Below are positions 27,209 to 41,701 of a DNA stretch of 64,000 nt, one piece after another. Each line of letters begins with the position of its first letter. Position 1 is the first letter of the stretch. The position numbers and the translations under genes are program-made. The notes beneath the pieces are model-generated. The model was not told where the DNA came from. It was given only the letters and a program-made list of their open reading frames with translations, and did no database searches. Source of the stretch: Varroa destructor (Eukaryota > Arthropoda > Arachnida > Mesostigmata > Varroidae); NCBI RefSeq assembly GCF_002443255.2, contig NW_019211460.1, positions 26,084,882 to 26,148,881 on the forward strand. The letters run 5' to 3'.

Positions 27209-30200
27209 CCAAAAGTAGGCTAAAATAGGTCTCGGTGCTCAATAACGCAAAATAGTTTTTTGACAGTATCTAGAGGGTTATTGTTATCTACTCGGGGAGG
27301 TCAAGCCAATGTTGAACCATGCTGGTCTTTATAGGACTAATTTGAATATTCTAATAATAACTAAATGAATAAGCTTAGGAGTGACCATTGCTGAGCATGA
27401 ATCATTGCCCGGATGGAAACATCACATCTTTCCGAAATTGTATGACAACAATTTACTTATACGTTACAATAATCGTTATTTCTTATAAAAACAGTAAATG
27501 CTTCACTTTAAGCCAAAAAGCGGACCAAATATAGAATGCTTTGTTGCGACTTGTCTGCGTCCGACACTCATAAACACGCGGTACGCACGCTCTGAAAAAC
27601 GAGTCATACGTTTTAGATAATATTTCTGCAGCGTTATGCTGTATTTCTACTGTGGATACATCCAATAGGGTACGAAAAATCACTTCAAGTGATGCTCTAT
27701 ATTTGGTGACCTGATAGGTCGCCGATAGGCGCCGCCGATACCTACGAACTGTAAATTAAGTCATCGTCAAAAACGAATCTGTTTTGTTGGATAAAGCACT
27801 CGTTGTGCCCAGTCTCAACGTACTACAAGAGGTCTAGAGCGTTTGTACGAGCTATTCTAAATCGATTTCAGAATATATATATATATATTAGGAATAGTTA
27901 TATCCCTGTAGAAAAGTTTGAGGCACAAGTACAACAACATGTAGTCACTGTTATTTATATCCTACAAAAAATGGCTTGTTCCTACACAGCTGAGCGTAGT
28001 TATATGAAGTCACTGAACTGTGGATGAGGTTTATTTAAATCGTTGAGTATGGTTAGAATTGAGTAGCTCACCGCATATTTCCATTGGGCATGTCTAAATC
28101 ATCATTATTCTTCAAGAACAGTATCAAATACTACGTGGCAAAGGACTGCCCACGACTTCGTTGGTATGATGACCTAAGACTCGCTTGTCATGCTGTGCGG
28201 TTGTCTATTTTTGAGTTACTATACTATATGTTATATAACTATATTATTTACACTTCAAGCAAAATGAAAAACTTTATTCATTTGTCATACTTCAGCGCTC
28301 GGTAACGTTTACCTATTTTTTTTTTTACTGCATAGAATCCAAACTTTTGTCTGGAAACACCATTATATATAACGACAAAGCGGACGTAGTGAAGTACGTC
28401 AAAACGTATCAAAACAGAATTCCGAATTCAATGCTTCGAAATAACGCATTTGAATTGTGGCGGGGCTTCCATAGCTTCAATAATATCAATTGCTTTAGGA
28501 TTATACTTGGCGGGTAAATAATGTTAATATTTAACTTCCGCTTCCTGTTACGGCCGTTTTCGGCGTACAAAATTGATCTTACAGAGGAAAATCAAAAAGG
28601 ATCTATAGGCAATTTTTCAAATCGTTGTTTTTAATTTTTTTAGTTAATTGTAGGAGCTTGCTGTTGCTTGGTGAGTGTGAAAAGTACGTCAGCCCAGATT
28701 CAACACGCGTTTGAGGACAACCATTCAATTACGGGCATCTTGACGTCCAAAGCGCTGAAGGAAAGAGACCTCGCCAAAATGCTGAGACTAAGGATGAGAA
28801 CGAACGTCTTAATATGAACTGATGACCTAAAACTTCGTAATCCTTAGGCTGAAGTCCAGGAAATCTTGTTACCTTTCTTCGAGAGAAAGGCGTTTCTTAT
28901 ATAAGCAACCTACACTCAATTTTACGCAAGCTTAAAACAATGATAGAGCGAGACTGATGTAATGTTCCTTGTTATGTAATGTAACGGCAACACATAAATC
29001 TTTAGCCATTGAGGAGATTTCAGTGAGCCGCTATGTAAATGAAGTGCTACTACCCCAACATATACATGAGATTGACTACGTGGCTTTATTTAATCATAAT
29101 TGTCGCGTAACATATTATTGACGAGGCTTGGATCAGTCACCCATTAGAACGAACAATCTAAACTATAATAATATAACGTAAATAGCATTAATGCAAAGTA
29201 CAGATCATTGTGGACCTTTGACGCACTACATTGTCGTCGACTAGCTGGCTATTGGGAAGAAAACAATCAGAGTGCTTTGAGCCCACACATTGGACCTTAT
29301 TCATCATCAATGTAGGCTGCGTGCCCCATTGATTAGGAACTGGATCGGACCATTGCAAGAAAAATAACGCTTCGTAGATGGGGGCGCGAATAAGCACAAG
29401 TTCAGCCAGGGCAGCTAGATTAAGTTACTAATTTGGTGCGACGGGCAAGAGAAGGAGGGGCTGCTGGGCTCAAACAAGAAAAGATGGAACATGTCCACCG
29501 AGCTTTTGAGATATAGTCTAGATATAGTCTCAACTATCCAAGCTCGATAAAGAAGCAATGGTTAAATTAAAAAGTGTACTATCATAGGTCAACTTTATGC
29601 AAGGATTATAGGACGTCCTGAGCATTGCACACCGAAAGAATTCTGGGATCTTTGCTCTTTGTCTGCTGGTGTGTATAGACTGTCCAATTTTTCTAGACTA
29701 GTCGGAAATCGATTGAAATGTAGTAAACTCTAATCATTGATAAATGTTAGCGGTTAGCTGGAAAGATGTTAGACATGATGAAATCTAGGGTGTATACTAA
29801 AGTTCAATACAATTTTCATGTATCCAAGGTACGGTCTATCACGAACGTTAAACTATGGTAGATCCTGTATGTCGATGGTTCATTGAACAGCTGGCGTTTC
29901 TAGGCGGCTGGTGGCAATTTTCTGCTTACGTTGTCGTCCTTACCAACATTTGCTGTTCGTGACGCAATGCTATCAGTTTTAAAAAAAAGTTAGCTTATTT
30001 CAATTTTGTCATGACTGAGAATTTTACTATCAAATTGCGCACTGGATAGCGGGCAGCCATATAGTACAACACGATCAATCAACTTTTATCAATAACTTAA
30101 GGCTGTCCATCGCAAGATTAAGTATACTAATTTCAGATTTGCTCAGTTTGTCGAGACTTATTCGGCAGACTAAAGAAGACGCCTCACAATAAATTAGCAA

Positions 30201-31071
30201 GCAAATATCTATGTCTTTTAATACACACCGATATACCTATATATTGTTTAAAGTACTTCAACTTGTATGCATACCTACCTATCTTACTGTCTATTCTAGA
30301 TTGAAGGCCTGTCGCAGTTAACACTTTGTTCTGATCCACCAGAGGCTCTAGAACATTTACATATTATTCAAATAGAATGAGTTGTTTTTGGTTGTAACTT
30401 GAAGTGATATGTTTCCATATTTTGCGGCACTGATTTCGATCGCGTATCCGTTGATTTTCTAGTATCATTTTACGACGACGGACTCCATGATCGTTAGATA
30501 TTTCGGACACGTCCTAATATACAGGATTTTTGGCGAAAATTATCGTTTTTTGAAAACGAATTATGAAAATCGAAAATAAAATAATCTAATTGTTGAAATG
30601 CAATATGAGCTTAAGATGCATTTAGCTGTATCGTCATTCTAGAACTCGTGTAAAAGGATGTATTACGTATATATTTATATATTATAATCGAACTTGGTAT
30701 AATAACAGCATACTTTCTATACACACGCAGTAAGATACGTTTCACTAATTCAATAAAAAATACTGTGTTTGCTTACGATCGACAGGCAAATCATAGAAAC
30801 AAGAAGCAGAGCGCTTTTCCAGTGTTTCTAGTTTATACATGTTCATGATTGATAACTTAAAATTTATAGGTATGTGAAGTAACTTCGAAACGAAGTAGAA
30901 AAATACACTACCGTATCAACAAAGTATTATCCTCTTAGATTTATTACGTAAATCGCAGGCAGAGTCGATGAGTTACACTGACATGCTAGGAGTCTGCTTG
31001 CCGTTTGGTTTTATTTTTCATTGAATGACTACATACATGTCTTTCCACCTAACCTTCTCTCCTCTTCCCCC

Positions 31072-31099
31072 CTCTCTCTCTCTCTCTCTCTTTCTCTCT
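31072..31099. repeat. (CT)n microsatellite
   Basis: A 28-base run of CT units with one T interruption, within a longer pyrimidine-rich tract from about 31,040. Confidence 0.9.
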
Positions 31100-34047
31100 T
31101 GTCTGAGCTGGGACGACCTCTCAATGATTAATCAATAATAACTGACATTGATTAAGTATTTGATGAAACATTCAAAACGAGTACACCCTTTCGATCGTGA
31201 TAATTATTAAAGTCTCTTTAATTTAGCTTAATCGATCTTTAATTAGAACCAATCTCAAACTAGTAAAATCAATCATTAGACATATTGGCATATTGTCTAG
31301 ATAATTAGTTATCTCCTAGTATCTCCGAGTATTTGTCCTTTTAAGCGTACAAGCTATAACATCTGTGTAACATGCTACTTGATATAACCCAGACACAATG
31401 AACACATTTTAGCGTTTACGAAGCTGTTATTTTACCTAATAAGCTGTTTTTAAACCTAATTTATGATAGACCCAGTTCATGTTCAGTAACAACGGAGCAA
31501 TCGACACCAGTGAATTTATTTCTTATTATCAAATATATCTCGAAGGATTCGTACATTAAAATCGTCCATATTTTTGATCGTTATTGTGGGCCAAAGAACA
31601 GCTAATATTTCCTGTATCAGATAGCGTAAATATAAATATTTGAAATAATTCGATACTATCTAAACCGAACTGCTTACCAGGTTTTACCGGCCGCCTATAA
31701 TATTGAGCAGGCTTCTCCGTCCGTCTCAATAGCGACATCATGAACATTTATAGGTTTACGTTAATGAAGTGTTATTTTACGACGGAGAACAGTAACTGCA
31801 TGTCTCTGATAGAGCAAACCCATTCACACTCCACTACTAATAGGCCATATCCGACGAAAGCACTTCATCCCATCTTGGAAGCGGAACATTGATTCTGTCA
31901 TGTTTAATATCGTTCGCTGAAAAAATATCCACTACACAAGCCAGCCTTTGACGCGTTTGGTGTTCATAAGTCGGTCCATATAATAAGCGAATGAATTAGA
32001 CTATGAGACATAATTATAGCGAGGAACTCGACATTAGCGGTCCCATTTGACGACCAACCCCCGTTTATTAGCTAACTGAATGCCAATTTAGAAAAATAGG
32101 TAGAACATGTGCTGATAGTTGCGTCGGGTTATGTCGCCGAAACGGGCAGGCGGTACGTCTCCGGCTTCGTAAACACTAAAGCCTCTGGTAATTTCCTTGC
32201 TCTTTTGTGATTTTTGCGGGACTAGCTGTACATCATCCTATGAAAAGACTAGAATTCAGGTTTGAGTTAACTATAGAAGACGCATAAGTGGTTAAATGCT
32301 CTTTTTCTACGAGATCGCATAGAACGATTTCTTGAATATGTTTGGTTTAGAGAAACAACAGTGTCACTTTGGCGCGAACGCCAGACACCTAACGGCTTTT
32401 TGTCTATTGCCGCCCTATTTGATTTTTCCTACAGATCCTTTCACAAATTATGAGAATTATTTAATCTTCGTTAGGGCAGTGGTGCTTATCCTCCATATCC
32501 CAAGCGATAGCCCTTTTATCATTTCTCCTTCCAGAAATTATCTATTTCTTCGGTATAATTTATTATGACCTCAATGTAACACAAACCGTTTTACATTATT
32601 TTAATGACCAGCTCCGCTGCAGCATGCTTTCCCTATGTTTCCACATTGGTGGTCTCATTGTATTCACAGCGTATATACAAAAAATCATCTCAACCGAGGT
32701 AAACACGAATTACATTAAGGTTACATTACGGATTCGTTGGATTCATAAGCCTGAAGACTGCCATAAGTACTGTATATCTGGGATACGTAATCATATGTAT
32801 GAGTGATTTATCAATTAACCTTCTTTTCCTCTACCTCGTTTTCACCTACCGTATTTTCTCCTGCGCAAAGTTTTGTTTCTTCATAAACATTTACACTGCT
32901 TCTAGCGCGCAACTATTTATAAGCTCTTTTCATCTAGACTATAGAGCTTTCGTACAATACATGCTATATATATGTGTGTAACTATATAAGTCATTGCACA
33001 GACTCAACAAGCGATAAAGGAAGCGCTATAGAACACAACTTTTGGACCAACTCAACGGCAATACTATTAATGAAACATATTCAGAAAGCAGCTAAAAACA
33101 ATAGAAAAATTACAGAAAAAAAAAAACACTCTGCTTAGATTTAAATTGTTTAGGATGTCCCTATGCAGTTAAAACGTAATCGTGTATTGTCTACGGAACG
33201 AATAGGATATGTTTCAAAAGGAGTCAAGTCGGGTCTGAAATCAACCAAACCCTATAGGAGTGCAAGAGCTGAATAATATGAAACTACCGACTTTAAGACT
33301 AGCAAAACTCATCAGCCAACAATAATATCGCAATAATTAAATTCAAATTTGTTTCCGTACACAAACCGATACTCTATACCGACTAGGGACAACCACGTGT
33401 ACCAAGTTCAGGCTAAATTGAAACTCAGATGACGAAAGTAGAAATAGAAAAACCACAACGGACACTACGACCCTTACTGTTAATCCAGGACAATTTGTTT
33501 CTTAGTATTGCACAGTTTTACGTAGAGAAAGACAAAAGTAATTTGCTACTAAGTATTAATTAATTTGCATTAGTCATCCTTTGCCTAAAATGGGATTAAT
33601 GTAAATATCTAGACATAACTAAGTCTGAAAGTTGAACAGATGTCTTTCTGCCTAAAGGACACGAAAAACACGCCAAGATCGTATTTGCTCAAAAGAAGTG
33701 CGTATTTTAGGCCTTGATTTGTTTTTAGGCACGGTATGCTTCTATGGATAGATCATGCCCTGACGCAAAATGTATTATATAATATCAGCTACCTAACTGC
33801 CAATTCAAGTCAGTATATTTCTAGTTCGCTTCGATTAGTGTACATAACCGTCCTGTCTAAATTCATTGCACAACGTGCAACATGACGGTGGCCTACCGAG
33901 CAAATGTTTGTTGCACACCCTTCAACTTCCGTCGAAACGTCCAGAAAAGTACAGATATCGAGGATGATTTTGCGTTTGTCACTTGACGACGCCATTAACT
34001 TATATCATAAGTTAACGGCCTATTTTTTATAATGGTTAATATTTCAC

Positions 34048-34135
34048 GTTCTTCTGAAATGAACTGATACATGCAGCGCCATCTATATTTATCATCAAAG
34101 ATGGCGCTGCATGTATCGGTTCATTTCAGAAGAAC
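34048..34135. repeat. 37-bp near-perfect hairpin with 14-nt loop
   Basis: Arms 34048-34084 and 34099-34135 pair over 37 bases with one difference, which would be a G-U pair in RNA. The loop is 34085-34098. Total length (88) and loop size fit a pre-miRNA or small-RNA hairpin, but pairing this complete is more typical of a young inverted duplication. The arm contains GCAGCGCCATCT. Confidence 0.9.
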
Positions 34136-35857
34136 ATCAAATACACCACCATGACATACGACTAATCACTTCGAACATTGTCTTAGCCTAACAATGTATG
34201 AATTTATAAATATCTTTTGTCTGCATATATATTCTTTGACTACAAAAATCGTTTAGTGTCCACCTTGGCGGAGTTTAAACCAGCCACCCCTGTAATTTCA
34301 TTCAGAGGCTTAGCCGTTCAGGTCAATATATATATGTATATATATCACAAACAGACGTAAAGCAAGCATCGCTTCATATCACCAAGGTCTCCGATTGTAG
34401 CTCAGCACCTGTGATCGATCGACATTGTCGAAAACTTTACAAAACAATTTTCGGCAACTTTCTGACGACGCTATAATCAGTGGTATGTTGAACATATTTG
34501 GGTACGTTGCGTGCCCATAAATATTCTCAATAACTTTTAGGCTTCCCAAAGCCCATAGCCCGACAGACTTGGTACGATCGTATAGCGTACTTGGCTAGGT
34601 AAATGTGTTTACTCAGGTGTGTCCTTACCTAAAAACGTAGCTTCTCAAAATTGTATTGAACATACAGAACTGTTGTTCTCGGCTCAATCGTAACCAGAAA
34701 ATGAATGTAGATACATGCGCAAAAAAGATAAAAATAGGGAAATTCCAATATCAGTGTGAGTGCTATAGATCTGGTGGAGCAATTAGGGTATTTTCGACTA
34801 AACGGCCAGAAACCTGCCATATTTTTGTCTATTCAGCCCCACAAGATAATAAGAAAAAAAAAAATAAACATTACTTCTCTTGTATGCGTCGAATAAACTT
34901 TTCAAACTCAAACACAAAACTATTCAGTGCCCAGACGGATGGCACATAATATTTTCAACATAAACTGAATTAGGACGGTACGAGTACTGCTGAGGTTTCG
35001 TTCAAGCAGGACGCCTTAGTTTCCCTCAGTGAACGGAATGACCTACAGAGCTTATTAGCTTCGCACCCCGTTTGCACATGCAGGACTTACATCTACAGTC
35101 GAGTAATGAGCTCTTGCATGTTATCGAAGAAATGGGCGATGTTTTAGAAGCTGATCATATTTTCGTGTACCTCCCAGCGTAAGTACTAACAAATACGTAG
35201 TACGAGTCAATAGTCTTGTTCTGACCGTTACCAGGATCGAACAAAGCTCGGCAAAATCTACCTATCTTTAGAGCACAGCACCAGTAGTACAATGTAAATT
35301 TCTCGATTACTTTGACTATAACAAGATTTGCATTGGTAGTATCACAGTATAACTAATTCATGCTAGTAATAATACCAGTCTAATGAAGAATATCATTACT
35401 TCTAAACGCTTACTGTAGTCAGTTGAGAGATATGGCTTGCCCCTCTGCTTCAATAGCAACAATTCGAGTTAGCGTTAATTAATAAGCGTCATTATTATTA
35501 AAAAATTAAGCGTGTAAGAAGAAATTCAACTTGGGACACCATTTTCTCCTCCGGATCAATGCCATTTTGTGTTATTCCGACCTTAGATAAGATAAGTACC
35601 AAATTGGCAGAGCTCTGTCGAGGTTTTGTCTATTACAGATTCACTCCTATAGAAGAAATCGCCGAATACATTAGGACATACTGCCGAAAAAAGGCTGGCT
35701 AATGCTTATTTTCAGGCAAAACGAAATGAGCCTCAATTTAAGTGTAAGCGCCAATCTTAGCTTCACAAATAGCGAATTCTCCGTGACAGCATCAGAAGCA
35801 CCCCTTTTCCGTGTGACGGTTCTGCTGATCCATACACGATGAGAGATGTCGTTTCTC

Positions 35858-36054
35858 TCAAAGGGTTTCGTTGAGAAAGTGCATACAGAGCTGGTGGTCT
35901 CGAATATCCCCCCAGCCACCGTTGGGCTTCTGTGCTTTGAGCGGCCGCTGGGGGACCTTCTGCATTCGGACAATATTTGGGAAGAAGTACGCGCCGGATG
36001 CGGAAATGACCCCCGACGCCGCGCGGATCAAGCGCGACTGGTCGCAATTCTCCC
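35858..36054 (-). CDS. Mgat2: Mgat2 last exon
   Basis: Acceptor TTACAG, then 65 codons including the stop. Contains the hallmark NGGWGDIRDH followed by QLC and a short unique tail. It lies 4.4 kb from the rest of the gene and would be missed by single-frame searches. Confidence 0.92.
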
Positions 36055-39000
36055 CTGTAAGCAAAATCCACATGGACCCAATGAAGGCCGCAGCCAGACA
36101 TCCACACAAAAAGAATAGACGAAGCAGATTAGTTCAATCTCAAAGCGTTTCGTTATACACTAAATGTACATGGGGGAATCAACATGGATGTTTAGCCTAC
36201 ACTTGTTTCATATCTATGCATATTGCCATATTTTTCCGTGGCGAAAATATTGCATCCGTATCACATCAAACTCATCACATGTTTGTACAACGCTTGTACA
36301 TTACCAAATCGACGATAACCATAGAAGGCAGCAAACATAAGTACAAGTATTACTACTTCTGTGCAGTACTATGATTACTTTTATTACATACATATCATAA
36401 CCATAATATAGATATGTCATATCTGTGTCTACCTGTACACAAATATTGATTTAGTCACTTTCATTCGTATATGCTAAATACTAGGTAATTTTATGCTTCG
36501 AGTAAGCCTTTTTCTGTACATGCATAGTAATGTATGTGCATGAGGTTTTTAGGATACTGTGCATGCATAACACCGCCTTCAACAATCCTGTTTTTCGCTT
36601 TTGGAGGATTGCCGGCCTCTGGACATCGCCACACCTTAGGGTTAAAAACTGCGCGTAACTGAGTAGTACTATTATTCTGGACAGTATGAGACAAACTCCT
36701 ACGTAACGGGGAACAACATTATGGAAATGATCCGGGCTCTGAGGACACCGTGTTCGGTGTCGGAAACAAGCGACACCGAGTAAAGGGGCGGGATCGTTTC
36801 TTGAGCATAGATATAGTAACTGCAACTCACTGTTTTGCCCTAGTTTAGGTCTGCCATACCAAAAGCCATTAGACACAAACATTCATGCTCATATAACGCA
36901 GAATACGATGTATGGCAGAGTAGTGTGCACAAGTGTGCTGCCTTGGTGTGCTGGGATCGAAACAAGCTACCAAAGGGATTATGGTCGTTATTTCCAAGTG
37001 TCCAAAATATCGTTGCTACTGAACCGTGAAGTGTGTAGTTACGTAAAAAATGAACGGGTGGATGTATATCTAAACAATTATGTATTGAATTCAGCGTAAC
37101 GTTAATTGAACAGTATACAATAGGTAATTAAACGCTACGTTAAAAGGTCTACGGAATAGGACAAAATAAAGATATTAGTCACTCAACTAACAGCACACGC
37201 TATGCAAAGGCAATATCCGAATTACGCCCCGCTACCGGTGTAGTTGCGAGAATATTTTCATTAAAACATAAGTGATATATATTATTTGCTGCCCAGTTTC
37301 GTGACGAACTTGTCGCAAATAAATAGGCCAACGTTTTGGGTTTGCGCATCAAAGGAATCCGATAGAAAAAGATCGTGTATGATAGGTACTAAAAAATGGA
37401 CAATTTTCTACCAACCAGAGGTAAAAGTAGAAAGAATGATTCAGCCTCTAAGATGTCGACGTGCGTTTAGTTTGTAACTCAGGAGATCCACCGTTGGCAA
37501 ACGTCTAGCTTCAGTAACAGTAAGTTCATCTGCTCATTACATATATTATGCGATGTAGCTTACGGGTAGCAAAATCTCCTTTGAGCTTGAAGCTTTAACA
37601 GCCACCAAAATGGAAGCTATCAAACCAATGTGACTGGAGTCTCCTGCTATGGCAGTTTATCATGTATGGCTTCCATTTCGAATTTTACTCGAAACTCTCA
37701 TTGTAAGGTTGAGCGTTATGCGTGCTGATCCGTTTAATGCCGGTGTACTACTATACAACGCTGAAAGCATTCATTACCTTTAACCTGCCATATAGTTTAT
37801 GCACGACTTGATCTATATTAGATCGAATATGGAACTTTTTTTATCAAATGAAATATTTTATGGAAACTAGTAATTTATAGGGTTATATTGTCCAAGTTGA
37901 CATAGAAATTAGTTTTAATTGAAGGAGAAAATCGAAGGAAATCTATTATTTCATGCAATAGCTATATAAGTACTTTCTAATTAACTGAACAATTAGGCAG
38001 GTAGCAATTCTGATGAGTGTTAGGCTAACAAAGCATGAACCAGAGCTCGTAAAGTTCTGAAGTTAATTTTAGAAGGTAATTCATGATGTTAACCTTCGAA
38101 TGTGAAACGCTCCGGGCTACTTTTAAATGAGCTCCGGAAAAATATTTAGTAGGTTGAACTCTGCCTAGATAGATGCAACTATTATTATAAGAACATCTAA
38201 ATATTTCCAGTTTTACATTCCGGTCCATCAGGCGGCTCGGAATGTAACCCCTACGTTTTTCCAAAAATGTGTCTGGTACATTATGGAATCTCCTGAGTCA
38301 ATAATAGCAGAAAGCTAACCACGCAGTGTGGCAAGGCTAAAATGAAGAAAAAGTTTGGCCTTGATAAAGGTGGTACCTTGGCCAGGAAAAGTGATCAGGA
38401 CCGCAGCAGGATCAAAAGTAGCGATCGCCTAATAAGTTAAGGATCATACTGCGTGCTTTTGTTTAACACAGCACATTTAAACTATACAGTGAACGCACGA
38501 ATTTGTATTAATCAAATTATCTTTTGGTAACGCACTTCCCCGAGCATAAGCGACGAGCTCTCAGCGACTTTTCATTTTTGGCAACACACGATATCCTACA
38601 ACGGCAAATCGACCGTAGAGTATTGCTTGCTTTATTTCGTCCGACACTGGACGTCTCTAACAAAATTTTCATCGTCTATTGTCAATTACTATATAAAAAA
38701 TATGGTTACCGTCGTCCGCAGTAATAGAAACGTAATTGTACCGTGTAAGCCAGGACACCCGTAATAATAATACGGAATAAATAAAATAACCCGGAACAAT
38801 AATACGTCCCCATCTGCCGATGCGTGCAGAAACAACTGAAGCACGATGCGAGTAAACGTATTATCAGCATACGCAGTCACATAGGTTTATACATGTCCTT
38901 CGTTCTGTCGTTGTGGTATACAAGCAGCACTACGACAAGCTGCCTTGTCAGAACAATTTGCGTCAACGACCAATGGACAGCGTTCCATCATAAGCAGCAG

Positions 39001-41609
39001 CAGCAGGTTATCTCCTATCATAATCCCTTACTCCTAGCGTGTACTTACCGCAACATTCTGTAAAAAAGCCGAGTTGTTACTCTTATCTGTTCGTTTCGAG
39101 CTTTTAGCTTCTTGACGCAAGGTTGATGTCGTTCCTACTACCAATACTCATATTATTATACTGGTAATATCATTAGAGAAGAAGACGATGGTTATTTATT
39201 ACAATAAATTTTGATCCATAAGGCTAATGCGCGTCGTATAGCGCTACCTATCGGTGGAGTTACTGGATAGCTGCACCCATTACCATGCGTCACGCAAGCC
39301 TGTGTCCAAACTCTATGGCCGCTAGTCGTAGTCTTAACTGAGCGATTCAGGTCGTGCTTTCCGCTCATAGCAACGCACGTGTAGTCGACCCGTATCAACG
39401 ATATTAGCAAACTAATAATATGCAAGGATAATGTATCAACGACAGAAGCAGCAGCAGCTAGAACGGCGTTGTTTCTGCTCAGAGTCGCACACACGGACCA
39501 AGTGTCGAAGGGACGGCGAAATACAGGCAGGTGTATTTGTCTGTCCAGGATGAAGGACAAGCTTCAGATGACTTCGGAGCCATTGGTTCGCTCACTGCTT
39601 AACTGACCAAGCGAGTCCGATTCGCATTAGGTTTACAAAGCAGTATTATTATTACTATTCTTACAGAAGTTACGAGCGTCATCATGGTCTGGAAAGCCGC
39701 AGTGAATCGGATAGTTCAAATCGTAATCTGGCTGCTTTTACTTCTAGCAATGGGTCAGAAAGTAAAGAGATACGTCTAGATCACATGCCAACTACCATAA
39801 TTTCGGCTGATCTATATTGAAACGGGCACTGGTTACATTTCAACGATGTGGTGGAGAAGGCGTCATCGTTACAATGACCTTGAGACAACGAAGGACCTCC
39901 CAGTTTTATAGCGATATCGTAGTTATTCGGGTTAGGGCTAGTGGACAAGTACATAAACAAAATGCCGACATATTCATTGCTATAAACTCGTCGTTAACGC
40001 TACTGTGTAGCAAATATGCAGCGACCTGGTAATTGCAGCTCTTCTATGATGATTGCAAGTATTCATTTAAGTTACAGAATGTCGTTCTAGTCGTAAAGCC
40101 AAACGTGATAAAAAGGGGTAAGATCGAAGAGGAATCATTGGAGATCGGCAAATAGGCAAAACCGTAAGTGCAGGAAGACCGCTGCAGCGTTTCAAGTCTA
40201 TCGTGTGATACGAAAATGTGCTTATATATGCGTAGTAATATAGAAATACGCGTGTTATCAACGAACACGTACTCAGGCGTGCTTTTCTTGCAGTTTATGC
40301 AGAACCGTATCGCATGCAGCCGTTAACTATGGTAAATCTTCTTAAGAGATGTCATTCAGATATGTTCTACAGTTAGCGTGTTCAACCCGTGCTCTATATG
40401 TAAGACGTTAGTTGTGCATATTCGGAAAAGCGCGTTACTGCGTTTTTCTTTAAGGTGCATATTGTAAGTCGATATTAATGGACAGCCATACTAGCCTTTA
40501 TGGTGAACGCCGCACTCGCCAACGTGGAAGACTCGTGTTGTTCTTACGACCATCGCGTGCAGGGGCTTCTCGAAACATGACATACTGACTCGATAGAGCG
40601 ACCAATCCCAGTTGTAGTCATCGTACGTGCAGAATGTGCGTGCGCAGCGGTCACGGACATCCCGCCAAAGCTCCCGGTAGAGCACCATGCCCATGTTGTG
40701 CCGCGATGAAGCCCACTTTAAAATGTCGACGGTTGAACCAAGCTGGCGATAATTAAATGACTTTAAGTAGGTGCCCATAACAAATATTCGGCACTCTGGA
40801 CACGCCTTCGGCTGAGCGGTTTCCATTCGACGTAGAACATGCAGGACGTCCGGTGTTACATAGTGATCCTCTTCAAGGAACATGAACGGCCCGTTGTGCT
40901 GCGCTGTCGCGTTTAGCGCGTCCATTACCCGGTTCGCCTTCCACCACCAGTGGTGTTTCGTTTGGCAGAACTTGCCTTCCCGATAGTGCCCATAGAGATC
41001 TGGGTAGGCGGCGTTCTGACAGCCCAACTTTTTAGCAATACTCTTGGTTGCGTCACGAGGACAGTCCTTTGGATCATCGCCGGGAAATCGGTTAGGTTCG
41101 AGTTGAATCGATGACGGATAGAAAATTTGCATCATTTTTGTAAACGTCACAATCTTTGGTAACTCCTCGATTACGCCATTTGCGTCATAGAAGTCATGCG
41201 AGAATATCAGCAATGTCCGATTGATGTTGGGTACTGCCCGAAGAGAATCAACTAGCGCTTCAAGATACGTCCATCGGTTATGGACTTGTACTACAATAAC
41301 GACATCGTGCTCAGCCAGCGGTCCGTATACATCTTCGTTATAGATAGTTTGCATGCGATTCAGCTCGGCCACATAGCTTCGTACGTATGAAGACGCCTCA
41401 GACCTGGGTGCTTGGGCTCGTGTGGACGGCTCAATAACCCAAACGCTCCCATTATTCTTTCGTAGCCGGGCAAACGCCCGCGGCAAAGTATCCGACACGG
41501 CGTCCGCCGACGGCGCTGGATCTCGTATCTGATACCAGATTAGATAGGTAAAACAGAGCGTTATCGCTGCCTTAGACAGAAGCAGCGAATACTGCCGTCG
41601 AAAACGCAT
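35858..41609 (-). CDS. Mgat2: Alpha-1,6-mannosyl-glycoprotein 2-beta-N-acetylglucosaminyltransferase (GnT-II)
   Basis: Golgi type II membrane enzyme that adds GlcNAc in beta-1,2 linkage to the alpha-1,6 mannose arm, the step that commits N-glycans to the complex form (family GT16). Exons 41609-40496 and 36054-35858 give 436 residues; human GnT-II has 447. The start MRFRR matches the animal family and is followed by a signal anchor (residues 8-26). Visible family landmarks: QVHNR (108-112), HHWWWK (219-224), the metal-binding EED (246-248), CTYDDYNWDW (327-336), GECGVHHK (364-371), and NGGWGDIRDH near the C-terminus on exon 2. The spacing from HHK to NGGWGD is 44 residues, as I recall it for the human protein, only if the donor is GC at 40495 (see findings). 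A strong acceptor at 41702 shows a 5' UTR of 92 bases in the first coding exon and at least one further upstream exon. Confidence 0.96.
36055..40495 (-). other. Mgat2 intron, 4.4 kb, GC-AG
   Basis: Acceptor AG at 36055-36056; best donor GC at 40495-40494. The interior is AT-rich with no nested gene that I trust. A minus-strand frame of 133 codons at 36481-36882 has no recognisable content. Confidence 0.7.
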
Positions 41610-41701
41610 CGGCAGCCAGACGCTAGTGGCACAACGCTGAAAGCCTTTTTTTGATGCAGACAGCAACGCTGCAACACCGCGCCATGGACCGCCACGGTTT
41701 C
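40496..41701 (-). CDS. Mgat2: Mgat2 first coding exon (with 92-base 5' UTR)
   Basis: Codes residues 1-371 plus one base: cytoplasmic tail, anchor, stem and nearly all of the catalytic domain. The exon begins after a T-rich tract and TTTCAG at 41702. Translation starts at 41609; the frame is open upstream but that part is untranslated by comparison with other animal GnT-II proteins. Confidence 0.93.

Larger units (their letters stand above)
27209..35857. other. 8.6-kb gene-poor tract
   Basis: Mostly AT-rich with stops in all frames. It contains a TA run near 27,875, a CT-rich microsatellite at 31072-31099, a 9-bp hairpin at 33995-34015 and the 37-bp hairpin at 34048. I see no exon that I would defend on either strand. 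Confidence 0.6.
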